Assembly: GCA_016212855.1 (NCBI GenBank)
Contig: JACRDP010000020.1
Span: forward strand, 35,426 to 99,425
Reading direction: 5' to 3'
DNA: 64,000 bases
Origin: Elusimicrobiota bacterium
GTDB taxonomy: Bacteria; Elusimicrobiota; Elusimicrobia; UBA1565; UBA9628
The notes below the pieces were generated by a model. It did no database searches and was not told the DNA's origin. It was given only the letters and a program-made list of their open reading frames with translations. Positions 53,084 through 60,736 of the stretch are shown here, in pieces; within the stretch, counting starts at the first letter, position 1, and each line of letters begins with the position of its first letter. The translations under genes and the position numbers were made by a program.

Positions 53084-54159
53084 GCGGGAACTATTTTACC
53101 AAGAATCCGAGGCCCGCGGGCTCCCGTCGCCGACGGCGCGTTGTTGGCTTTCCCGTCGAGAGCGCGCGCGGCGAGCCAGGCGAAACAGGCGGCTTCCTTG
53201 GCCATGACGGGAATCTCGGCGGCGCGCACGCGCGCGGGGGAAAACAGCGCGGAGAGGCGGCGCATCAGGTGCTTGTTGAGCGCGCCGCCCCCGGCGACCA
53301 CGATCTCGACCGGAGGAAAGGAGGAGTTCTCGACGATCGACAGCCAGAGCGAGCGCGCGGTCAATTCGCAGAGCGTAGCCAGGGCGTCGGGAAGATTCTT
53401 CTTGTTCAGGCGCGGATAATAACGGTCGAGCAGGGCGGGGCCGAAGGTCGAGCGGTCGAGCGACTTGGGCGGGGCTTTAAAGAAATAGGGATGGGTCGAC
53501 AGGCGCCGCAGTATTTTCTCATCGACGCGGCCCGAGGCGGCGAGGCGCCCTCCGGCGTCGTATTCGCGGCGTCCGTCCGAGACGCGGCGCACGGCTTCAT
53601 CTAATAGGGCGTTGCCGGGACCGGCGTCGAAGGCGGCGTGTATTTTCCCGAGGCCGACGATGGTCGCGTTCGAGATGCCGCCGATGTTGATCACGGCCCG
53701 CAGCGGTCCGCGGCCGTAGAGAAAGAGATCGAAGGCGGGAACCAGCGGCGCGCCCTGGCCCCCGGCGGCCATGTCGCGCGGACGGAAGTCGGCGACGGTC
53801 GTGATTCCGGTCCTCTCGGCGATCACGGCGGGCTCGGCGATCTGTAAGGTGTTCGGCGGGACGTCGTTCGGGCCGTGCCAGACCGTCTGGCCGTGCGAGC
53901 CGATGACGGACGGCCGCGCGCGGCCGGAAATCTTGAGCGCGGCGGCGGCGAAGGCCTCCCCGAGTTCGACGTTGAGGCGGGACAGCTCGGCGACGCTCAA
54001 AGAAGGAGCGCCCAGGACGCGCTTTTTCAGGGTCGCGGAATATGGATACGTGCGGTGGCGCAGGACGCGCAGGCCCGAGGGTGACAGTCTCACCAGGGCG
54101 GCGGTGACGCCGTCCGCGGAGGTTCCCGACATGAGTCCGACGCCCAAACGGACGCTCAT
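53080..54159 (-). CDS. anmK: Anhydro-N-acetylmuramic acid kinase
   Basis: A 359-residue ASKHA-fold kinase: VGLMSGTSADGVTAALV, IGSHGQTVWHGPND, TVADFRPRDMAAGGQGAPLVPAFD, VINIGGISNATIV, FDAGPGNALLDEAVRR and EIVVAGGGALNKHLMRRL. It phosphorylates and opens 1,6-anhydro-MurNAc in wall recycling, fitting with nagZ. I start at the ATG at 54159 rather than the TTG at 54177. A -10-like TACAGT ends 8 bases before this ATG. First gene of the minus-strand unit anmK-ogt-phzF-membrane protein. Confidence 0.94.
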   Translation of the reverse strand: MSVRLGVGLMSGTSADGVTAALVRLSPSGLRVLRHRTYPYSATLKKRVLGAPSLSVAELSRLNVELGEAFAAAALKISGRARPSVIGSHGQTVWHGPNDVPPNTLQIAEPAVIAERTGITTVADFRPRDMAAGGQGAPLVPAFDLFLYGRGPLRAVINIGGISNATIVGLGKIHAAFDAGPGNALLDEAVRRVSDGRREYDAGGRLAASGRVDEKILRRLSTHPYFFKAPPKSLDRSTFGPALLDRYYPRLNKKNLPDALATLCELTARSLWLSIVENSSFPPVEIVVAGGGALNKHLMRRLSALFSPARVRAAEIPVMAKEAACFAWLAARALDGKANNAPSATGARGPRILGKIVPA

Positions 54160-54167
54160 CGAGTGGG

Positions 54168-54219
54168 ACTGTACCAAATGGCTTTAGGCCTTGAAACGAC
54201 CCCTTCCCAGGGTTACACT
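54168..54219. promoter_or_regulatory. Divergent promoters sharing one -35 hexamer
   Basis: Plus: TTGAAA (54191-54196), 17 bases, TACACT (54214-54219), 13 bases to the ATG at 54233. Minus: the same hexamer read as TTTCAA, 17 bases, TACAGT (54173-54168), 8 bases to the anmK ATG at 54159. The two promoters are symmetric about the hexamer. The plus -35 is good; the minus -35 is weak. Polymerase could bind one side at a time. Confidence 0.6.
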
Positions 54220-54232
54220 GCGAGTACCCTCG

Positions 54233-55921
54233 ATGCACGTCCCGAAAGCCCTCGCGGCAGTCTTATTCCTTGTCTGGACGGCGATTTCGCCGGTCCTGCC
54301 GGCTTTTTCAGCGGTAACGGCGGTCGCGGCCGCGGAACGCGCGCCTGCCGCCGCTCCAGAGCCTTCCGAAGGGGACTTTAATCGCGCCGTGCTGCGGTTG
54401 CGAAAACTCGAGCCGGCGATGGCCGACGAGTACCTGTCCCTCAAGGCCGATGTTTACCGGCTGATACCGAGCGTGCTCAAGGATGAGTCGGAACTTCCGG
54501 TGGTTTCGGCCGACATGATCGCCGAATTCGACCGGCGTCTCCACCTTATTCATGATCGCGCGGGACTCATCGACACGACCAAGGTATCGAAGGAGGATGT
54601 GGAGGCCGCTGATCTCGCCTACAGCTTCATTTGGCTTCGGGTCTCCTTGCTGTGCGTGAGGAGTTCTCCGGTCGACTTCAAGGAACTGTCCGGAGCGCTG
54701 ACCGTGCTGGAGAGCGGCGCGGAGCAGCTCGACAGGGACACCCGGTTTCTCAGCCCGGGCGCGTCGGCGGCGACCAAGGGGCCGTTTACCCGGCGCCTGA
54801 ACGCGCTTAACGCCTACGGCACCCAGATTTGGAACCGTCTGCAGGCGAACGCGCTCAACGTCGCCGACATGGGCAGCCCCGTGAGCGAGACGCCGGGACG
54901 AAAGGGCGGCGCGCCGAAGTACGAGCCCAATATCATCGGCAGGCTCCGCCTGGACATCAACCCTTTGCAGAAGCGGGTGGCGGATCTGTCGCGCAAGCTC
55001 CAGACGATCAACGACCGCCTGTGGGGCGTCGCGCCCGTGCTGGGCGATCCCAAACGGCAGAGCGAGGCGTTGCGGGCCCGGATGAACAGCCTGCTGCACG
55101 ATCCGTTCGCGAGGACGGCCGCGGCCGACGGCGGCACGAGCGGCGGCGTGGCGCGTGCCGTTTTCTATTCCGAACCCTTGGTCGTCACGGCGCTCGCGCC
55201 CAAGGCGGAAGGCAAGACCTTGCTCGATATGGCGCGCGTTCCCTCGCCCGGCGTCGCCGAGGTCCCGGACGTGAGCGGACCCAAGCCGGCCGTGTTCGCG
55301 GGCGCGCGCGGGCGCGACTCGGCGCCGAAGCAGACCGCCGAGGTCAACGCGCTGCGCAAGCAGGGCCGAACCCGCACGATCGGCGATCCCGGCCGGCGCG
55401 CGGCGTACGTCTACCATCAGGAAGGAGGCACATGCGGCATCGGCGCTCAAATTCAAGTTTTGGCCGATGCGGGAGTCGTGAGCGCCGACTCCGCCGCGCT
55501 GAAGGCCAAGGAGGACGAGCTATACGCGCGCGCGTTGCGCCTGGGTTATTTCGAGGGCTCTACCGGCGACCCGAAACGCCGCGAGAACGGCGGTACCGCG
55601 AACCAGCGCGTGGGCGATCTTCTCGATATGCCGGTGCGCAAGCATTTCGCCGCGAAGGACGAAGAGCTCTTCGAGGCCGTCAAGGGTGGCCGCATGATTA
55701 TCGTCGGCGCGGACACCGAGCGCCTATGGAACGACCGGCGCTTCCGCGGAGGCGGCCATTTCGTCGCCATTACCGGCGCCGAGGTGGATCGCAAATCCGG
55801 CAAGCCTCTTGGCTACTATATCAACGACACCGGCACGAATGAAGGTGGCCGCTTCATCACCCTCAAGCAATTCAACGCGGCGTGGCACCGCCACAGCCGG
55901 ATGTTCGTGGAGCCCTTATGA
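54233..55921 (+). CDS. Exported protein with C-terminal cysteine-peptidase-like domain
   Basis: A 562-residue protein with a signal peptide (ALAAVLFLVWTAISPVLPAFSA), a helical N-terminal half (about 40-230) and, after a variable linker, a C-terminal domain of about 170 residues. This has EGGTCGIGAQIQVLADAG (Cys401), RGGGHFVAITGAEVD (His509) and YYINDTGTNEGG (Asn531/Asp532), in the order and context of a papain-like or C39-like Cys-His-Asn/Asp site. Function inferred only from these motifs. The start at 54233 follows a promoter; the TTG at 54191 is inside the -35. Coupled to the lipoprotein gene by a 4-base overlap. Confidence 0.75.
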   Translation: MHVPKALAAVLFLVWTAISPVLPAFSAVTAVAAAERAPAAAPEPSEGDFNRAVLRLRKLEPAMADEYLSLKADVYRLIPSVLKDESELPVVSADMIAEFDRRLHLIHDRAGLIDTTKVSKEDVEAADLAYSFIWLRVSLLCVRSSPVDFKELSGALTVLESGAEQLDRDTRFLSPGASAATKGPFTRRLNALNAYGTQIWNRLQANALNVADMGSPVSETPGRKGGAPKYEPNIIGRLRLDINPLQKRVADLSRKLQTINDRLWGVAPVLGDPKRQSEALRARMNSLLHDPFARTAAADGGTSGGVARAVFYSEPLVVTALAPKAEGKTLLDMARVPSPGVAEVPDVSGPKPAVFAGARGRDSAPKQTAEVNALRKQGRTRTIGDPGRRAAYVYHQEGGTCGIGAQIQVLADAGVVSADSAALKAKEDELYARALRLGYFEGSTGDPKRRENGGTANQRVGDLLDMPVRKHFAAKDEELFEAVKGGRMIIVGADTERLWNDRRFRGGGHFVAITGAEVDRKSGKPLGYYINDTGTNEGGRFITLKQFNAAWHRHSRMFVEPL

Positions 55922-56535
55922 GCGCGAGCCGTATTTCCCTGACGTTGATTCTGCTGGCTGCGGCGTGCGGACGCAAAGAGCCTGCCGCGCCCGAGGCGGC
56001 GTCGGCCGGCAAGCTCGCCGCCTTGATCGCGCAGTCGCGCAGCGTCGGTCCCTGCAGCGCGAAGGTGGCCGGTGAGTGGCCGGCCGGCTGGGCCGTCCCT
56101 GCGGGAGGAGGCCCGAACCGCTTCCGGATATTCTTCTATCCGCTCAAGGGAACGCCGCCCGCCGAGCCGCGTTTGGCGGGCCCTGCGGCCGAGGCCGTGC
56201 TCGACACGGCGGCCGGTGCTACGACGGAGTGCCGCGTCGGCCCGCCGCCCAGGGATGTGACGGGCGCGCGTTGGACCGCCGCTGCGGACAAGCTCGACGC
56301 GGACGCCTTCGACGCGAAGGCCGCCGAGCTGCACGAGCTGACCGAGGCCGTGGGCGCGGCCTTCGCGGCGCGGCACCCGGCGACGCCCGAGGAGACCGAA
56401 ATCGCCATGCGCTACCTGGCCGCGTTCGAGGTCCTGGCCGAGCCTCCCTATCTGGCCGACTACTATCGGCTCAATCCCGCGTTCTGGGAGTGGATGCGCA
56501 AGACGGCGGGCCGTTCGATTCCCAAGCCGTCCTGA
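55918..56535 (+). CDS. Lipoprotein of unknown function
   Basis: A 205-residue lipoprotein: signal sequence ISLTLILLAAACGRKE with lipobox LAAC. Two further cysteines (GPCSAKV, TECRVG) could pair in the periplasm. The C-terminal half is helical (AAELHELTEAVGAAFAARHP, IAMRYLAAFEVLAEPPYLA). The ATG overlaps the stop of the peptidase-like gene as ATGA, so the two are likely made together; it might be its inhibitor, chaperone or anchor, which is speculation. Confidence 0.75.
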   Translation: MSASRISLTLILLAAACGRKEPAAPEAASAGKLAALIAQSRSVGPCSAKVAGEWPAGWAVPAGGGPNRFRIFFYPLKGTPPAEPRLAGPAAEAVLDTAAGATTECRVGPPPRDVTGARWTAAADKLDADAFDAKAAELHELTEAVGAAFAARHPATPEETEIAMRYLAAFEVLAEPPYLADYYRLNPAFWEWMRKTAGRSIPKPS

Positions 56536-56548
56536 ACGCCGGGCCCCG

Positions 56549-57466
56549 TCAGGGGCGCGCAAGCAGGGAGGCGAGCGCGCCGTCGAGCGCCGGGTGGCGG
56601 AACGCGTAGCCGGCGTCGAGCAGCTTTTTGGGAACGGCTTTTTGGCCGTCGAGAAGCAGGGTGCTCATCTCCCCGAGCGCGAAGCGCAGCGCGAAGGCGG
56701 GCGCGGGCAGGAAGGCGGGCCGATGAAGCGCGCGGCCGAAGGCCTTCGCGAACTTCGCGCTCGTCGCCGGTTCCGGCGCGACGACGTTGACGGGGCCGGC
56801 GAGCTTCACGTCGTCGATCGAGCGCAGAATCGCGCCGACGGCGTCGTCGAGGTGAATCCAGGGAAACGGCTGGCGCCCTGAGCCGAGCGGCCCTCCCAGG
56901 CCGAGCTTAAACGGCATGAGCATCTTCGCGAACGCTCCGCCCGTCTTGCCGAGCACCACGCCGATGCGGGCCATGACGGTCCGTACTTCGAGCTTATCGG
57001 CGGCGGCGGCTTCGCGTTCCCACTGTCCGCACAGCGCCGCGAGGAAATCCGAGCCCTGCGGCGCGCCCTCGGGGCAGTCGCCCTTCGAAGTTCCGCCGTA
57101 GTAGCCGACGGCCGAGGCGCAGACGAAGACCGGCGGACGTTCCGTCGCGGCCTCGAGCGCCTTGACCACGGCGCGCGTCGAGTCGATGCGGCTCTTGATC
57201 AGCGCGAGCTTGCGCGCGGCGCTCCAGCGTCCGCCGGCCACGCTCTCGCCGGCGAGATTGATCACCGCGTCCGCCCCGTTGATCGCCATGACCCAGGGGC
57301 CCGGGTCGCGCCCGTTCCATAACCGCGCGTCGATGCGGCCGTCCCAGCTTTGCTGCGCGACGACGGGAGCGCGCGTCACGAGGGTGACCTTGTCGCCGCG
57401 CTCGAGCAGCGCGGACGTCAGCGCCGTTCCGATGAAGCCCGTGCCGCCGGTGATCGCTACCCTCAT
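56549..57466 (-). CDS. TIGR01777-type NAD(P)-dependent epimerase
   Basis: A 305-residue extended short-chain dehydrogenase: MRVAITGGTGFIGTALTSALLERGD (dinucleotide loop), GADAVINLAGESVAGGRW, ALIKSRIDSTRAVVKAL, CASAVGYYGG, and WIHLDDAVGAIL with a C-terminal DUF1731-like tail (MSTLLLDGQKAVPKKLLDAGYAF, in parts). This matches the YfcH family, of unknown substrate. It begins 8 bases after the stop of the STN-like gene upstream. Confidence 0.92.
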   Translation of the reverse strand: MRVAITGGTGFIGTALTSALLERGDKVTLVTRAPVVAQQSWDGRIDARLWNGRDPGPWVMAINGADAVINLAGESVAGGRWSAARKLALIKSRIDSTRAVVKALEAATERPPVFVCASAVGYYGGTSKGDCPEGAPQGSDFLAALCGQWEREAAAADKLEVRTVMARIGVVLGKTGGAFAKMLMPFKLGLGGPLGSGRQPFPWIHLDDAVGAILRSIDDVKLAGPVNVVAPEPATSAKFAKAFGRALHRPAFLPAPAFALRFALGEMSTLLLDGQKAVPKKLLDAGYAFRHPALDGALASLLARP

Positions 57467-57473
57467 CCGGGCA

Positions 57474-58154
57474 TTATGGACTTTTTCCGGATACGGATAC
57501 CATCACGGACGAACCCTGCACGGGCTGGGGCTTGCGCCAGTTCGAGAAGCGGAACGCCGAGCAGGTTTTCGTTCCGGTCTCGGCGACCCAAAGCATGCGC
57601 CCGTCGCCGAGCGCGATCGCGTCGAGGGCGTCGCGCACGGTCGCGCCTTTGTGGACGAAGACGTCGACGTCCTGGTAGCGCGCGTCCTCGCGGTCGCCGT
57701 TCAGGGACGCGAGCCCTCGGTTCGCCAGTTCGGGCCAGCCGGAGGAGCGCAGGACCATGAGGGCGGCGACGCGCGCGGGGCGGATCGGATAGCGGATCGC
57801 CGGGGTCGGCCGCTCGAGCGCGGCCGCGCAGGCGCCGCCCTTGCGCCGTACGGACAGCACACCGTCGCGCATCGCGGCCTCGTAGCCGGGATGCGCGGCG
57901 AGGAGGCGGTCGAGCAAGGCGCCGACGGTTTGACCGGCGACCGGGCCCTCGGGCGCGGCCAGGGTCTCGCCCGGCTCGACGACGGCCCCGCAGGGAAGGC
58001 GCGCGATGCGGCAGAACTCGGCGAGGTCGAGGGGCGCCGACTGGCGCTCGTCGTACACCGGCCAGGAGCGGACCTTGTTCAGCGGCGGGAACGAAGGCGC
58101 CGCGAACGCGGAGACGCACGGCGCGAGGACGGCGGCGAATAGGAGAATCAGAAT
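57474..58154 (-). CDS. Exported STN-domain-like protein, start codon unclear
   Basis: About 226 residues. The frame opens after a TAA (58155-58157) directly into a signal peptide, ILILLFAAVLAPCVSAFAAP, with no ATG, GTG or TTG before it; candidate starts are ATT (58154) or CTG (58151). The first usual start, GTG at 58058, would discard the signal peptide. The body has two STN/secretin-N-like units (LAEFCRIARLPCGAVVEPGE..TVGALLDRLLAAHPGYEAAMRDGVLSV; VFVHKGATVRDALDAIALGDGRMLWV, quoted in parts). A role in the periplasm as a binding module is inferred. Confidence 0.6.
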   Translation of the reverse strand: MLILLFAAVLAPCVSAFAAPSFPPLNKVRSWPVYDERQSAPLDLAEFCRIARLPCGAVVEPGETLAAPEGPVAGQTVGALLDRLLAAHPGYEAAMRDGVLSVRRKGGACAAALERPTPAIRYPIRPARVAALMVLRSSGWPELANRGLASLNGDREDARYQDVDVFVHKGATVRDALDAIALGDGRMLWVAETGTKTCSAFRFSNWRKPQPVQGSSVMVSVSGKSP

Positions 58155-58207
58155 TTAATTGTACCACCGCGAATGGAACTTTGTCGGGGGTTCGATCGTA
58201 TGAAGGG

Positions 58208-60736
58208 ATGGGAATCTTGAGCCGTCCGTTGCTTTGGGCCGTGCTCGCCGCGGCGATCTTCGCGTGGGCGACGCGACGGAGCCCGGCGCGCGATGAAAGC
58301 TGGCGAGCGTCCGCGCGGGAGGGGCCGGTGCGGGTGTCCGGGCGCCTGGTCTCGTCCGTGCGGCAGACGCGGCGAGGCTGGCGCACTCAATTGGCGTTCG
58401 ACGCGGCGTCGGGGCCGCAGCGCGCGCTTGTTTGGCTGCCTGGCGGGCGGGACGTCGCCGATCTGGAAATGGGCCGGGAGGCGTTGATCGAAGGCAAACT
58501 GCGTCCGCCGATGCGGCCGCGCGATCCCGGTGACTTCGACGAGACGGGCGCGCTGGCGGCGGTCGGCTGCAACTGGGTTTTGCATGCGCGGACGGTCGAG
58601 ATTTCTTCGGCTCCCGCGCCGGCGCGCTTCCTGGCTTGGGCGTGGGCGCAACGCGCTCGCCTGGCCGCCGAGGAATCGTATCGACGTCGCTTGCCGTCCG
58701 AGCGCGCGGCTTTGCTCGCGGGCATCGTACTCGGCGACGCCGGGGGCTTATCCGACGGTCTCGCCCGGCAGGTGCGCGACGCCGGTGCGACCCACCTTCT
58801 CGTCGCCTCGGGCTCGAACGTGGGCTTCGCGGCGGCGGCGGCCGTCCTGCTGGGCCTCGCGTTCGGGCTGAGGCCGTGGGCGCGGGCGGCGCTGACGTTC
58901 GGCGCGGCGAGCTTCTACACCTTGATGACCGGAGCCGATCCGCCGTGCGTGCGCGCCTGGCTCATGCTGGCCGCGGCGCTCGGGGCGCGCGCGCTCGGCC
59001 GCGAGACGACGGGGACGGCGACCTTGACCTTCGCGGCGGCCGTCCTGCTCGCCGTCGATCCAGCGGCGGCGCTGTCGCCGAGCGCGCTGATGAGCGTCGG
59101 GGCCTGCGCGGCGATCATGTGGGCGGGCGGCGCGGCGGAGCGCGCCGTGCCGGCGACCTGGCCGTGGCTCGCCCGAGGAGGCGCGATTCTTCTTATCGGG
59201 AGCGTCGCCGTGGCCGCGGCGCTGCTGCCTCTGTGGATCGCGGTGTTCGGCCGCGTGTCGCTCGCCGGGCCGCTCGTGAATCTCATCCTCATCCCGCTGT
59301 CGGGCCCCCTGCTCGCGGGCGGCTTCTTCATATGGGGGGTGGACGCGGCGGTTCCGCTCATGGCGCCCGCGGCCGCGCGGCTCGTCGGCGCGGGGCTGAG
59401 CCTGTTCGAGACGACGTGCGTCCGCGCCGCGGCCCTGCCGTGGGCGGCCGTCGAGCTGCGGCCGTGGACGGGTCTCGAGATCGCGGCATGGTTTCTGGGC
59501 CTTGGAGCTTTGCTCGCCTGGAGACGGCGTCCCATTTGCGCGGCGCTGGCCTCAACGTCGGCGTGCGTGCTGCTGCTGAGCCGGGTCTTGGCCCCGGCGC
59601 CGCCCGTGTCGGCCCTGTTTTTGACGGACGGGAGCGCGCTGCTGCGCTTTAACGGAGGGCCCGCGACGTACTTCGGCGCTCGAAAGCCTCTCGCCCGCGC
59701 CCGGCGCGCCGCCCGCGTCCTGGGCGCGGGACAGCTGGCGCTGCAGGGCGTCGGGAGGCCGTGGCTCCTGAGGCTCGGACATGTGGAGATTCTCGTCGGC
59801 GGGCCTTTTGCTACAATCGAGTCTCCTCGATCGTTCGAGGTCATCACCGATGGCGACACGTACCTTATCCAAGATCCCCTCCGGCCGGGCGTTCGGCTCG
59901 GTCCTCATTTTCCCGAACGAGGCCAAGCCCGATTCGTCGCGGACGGTCGCGCTCGTCCGGTCCTTGCTCAAAGCCCGGGGAGTGCGCGCGGCGATAGCGC
60001 CGCGAAACCCGTCGGCGAAAGCCCTGCGCGACGCCGATCTCGCCGTCGCGCTCGGCGGCGACGGCACCATGCTGCGCGTCGCGCGCGTGGTCGCCCCGCG
60101 CGGGATTCCGCTGCTGGGCGTCAACATCGGCACGCTCGGCTTCCTGTCCGGAACCGAGTCGGGCGAGCTGCGCCGGTGCCTCGACTCGGTGCTGGCGGGG
60201 AAGTTCGCCGTCGAGGAGCGCTCGATGCTCTCCTCCGAGGTTCTGCGCGGCGGCCGGCGCATCTTCGGCCCGGATCTGGCGCTCAACGAAGTCGTGATCC
60301 GCTGCGGCGAGCAGGCCCGCGCGATCACCTTGTCCACGCGCTCGGGCGAGCGCTTCGTGGCCGACTACTTCGGCGACGGGCTCATCATCGCCACGCCCAC
60401 GGGCTCGACCGCCTACTCGCTGGCCGCCTCGGGCCCCATCATCGACCCCTCGCTCGACGTGACCTTGGTCGCGCCCATCTGCCCGCATACCTTGACCCAA
60501 CGCCCGCTGATCGTTCCCGCGCACCTGCCGTTGACCATCCGCCTCGGCCGCAAGCGCGCCGACGAGGTGCCCGCCGTGCTCGCCTCGCTCGACGGACGCC
60601 AAGGTTGCGAGCTCAGGGTCGGCGACGAGGTGCGCATTCGCCGCGCCGAAACGCCGCTGCGCCTTCTGCTCCCGCCGGGCCGCTCGTTCTTCGAGGTCCT
60701 GCGCCGCAAGCTCAAGTGGGGGCAGAGATAAAGTGA
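58208..60736 (+). CDS. comEC: ComEC/Rec2-type competence membrane protein (3' end uncertain)
   Basis: An N-terminal domain (about 1-140) with an OB-like DUF4131 part, then the Competence domain: LLAGIVLGDAGGLSDGLARQ, THLLVASGSNVGF, MTGADPPCVRAWLMLAAA and many helices to about residue 450. No metallo-beta-lactamase domain follows. The frame stays open to 60736, right through nadK, but third-position G/C bias leaves this frame at about 59850, where the translation becomes arginine-rich noise. The real end is probably near there; a lost stop or an assembly frameshift is likely. It would translocate DNA across the inner membrane. Confidence 0.75.
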   Translation: MGILSRPLLWAVLAAAIFAWATRRSPARDESWRASAREGPVRVSGRLVSSVRQTRRGWRTQLAFDAASGPQRALVWLPGGRDVADLEMGREALIEGKLRPPMRPRDPGDFDETGALAAVGCNWVLHARTVEISSAPAPARFLAWAWAQRARLAAEESYRRRLPSERAALLAGIVLGDAGGLSDGLARQVRDAGATHLLVASGSNVGFAAAAAVLLGLAFGLRPWARAALTFGAASFYTLMTGADPPCVRAWLMLAAALGARALGRETTGTATLTFAAAVLLAVDPAAALSPSALMSVGACAAIMWAGGAAERAVPATWPWLARGGAILLIGSVAVAAALLPLWIAVFGRVSLAGPLVNLILIPLSGPLLAGGFFIWGVDAAVPLMAPAAARLVGAGLSLFETTCVRAAALPWAAVELRPWTGLEIAAWFLGLGALLAWRRRPICAALASTSACVLLLSRVLAPAPPVSALFLTDGSALLRFNGGPATYFGARKPLARARRAARVLGAGQLALQGVGRPWLLRLGHVEILVGGPFATIESPRSFEVITDGDTYLIQDPLRPGVRLGPHFPERGQARFVADGRARPVLAQSPGSARGDSAAKPVGESPARRRSRRRARRRRHHAARRARGRPARDSAAGRQHRHARLPVRNRVGRAAPVPRLGAGGEVRRRGALDALLRGSARRPAHLRPGSGAQRSRDPLRRAGPRDHLVHALGRALRGRLLRRRAHHRHAHGLDRLLAGRLGPHHRPLARRDLGRAHLPAYLDPTPADRSRAPAVDHPPRPQARRRGARRARLARRTPRLRAQGRRRGAHSPRRNAAAPSAPAGPLVLRGPAPQAQVGAEIK
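59850..60731 (+). CDS. nadK: NAD kinase
   Basis: A 293-residue kinase with VALGGDGTMLRVAR (GGDG), LLGVNIGTLGFLSG, the LNEVVI loop and DGLIIATPTGSTAYSLAASGP. It phosphorylates NAD to NADP. The ATG at 59850 has GAGG 9 bases upstream; a -10-like TACAAT lies at 59812-59817 within comEC. A 6-bp hairpin (CCTCGA/TCGAGG at 59825-59840) covers this ribosome site. The stop is one base from the GTG of recN. Confidence 0.94.
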   Translation: MATRTLSKIPSGRAFGSVLIFPNEAKPDSSRTVALVRSLLKARGVRAAIAPRNPSAKALRDADLAVALGGDGTMLRVARVVAPRGIPLLGVNIGTLGFLSGTESGELRRCLDSVLAGKFAVEERSMLSSEVLRGGRRIFGPDLALNEVVIRCGEQARAITLSTRSGERFVADYFGDGLIIATPTGSTAYSLAASGPIIDPSLDVTLVAPICPHTLTQRPLIVPAHLPLTIRLGRKRADEVPAVLASLDGRQGCELRVGDEVRIRRAETPLRLLLPPGRSFFEVLRRKLKWGQR

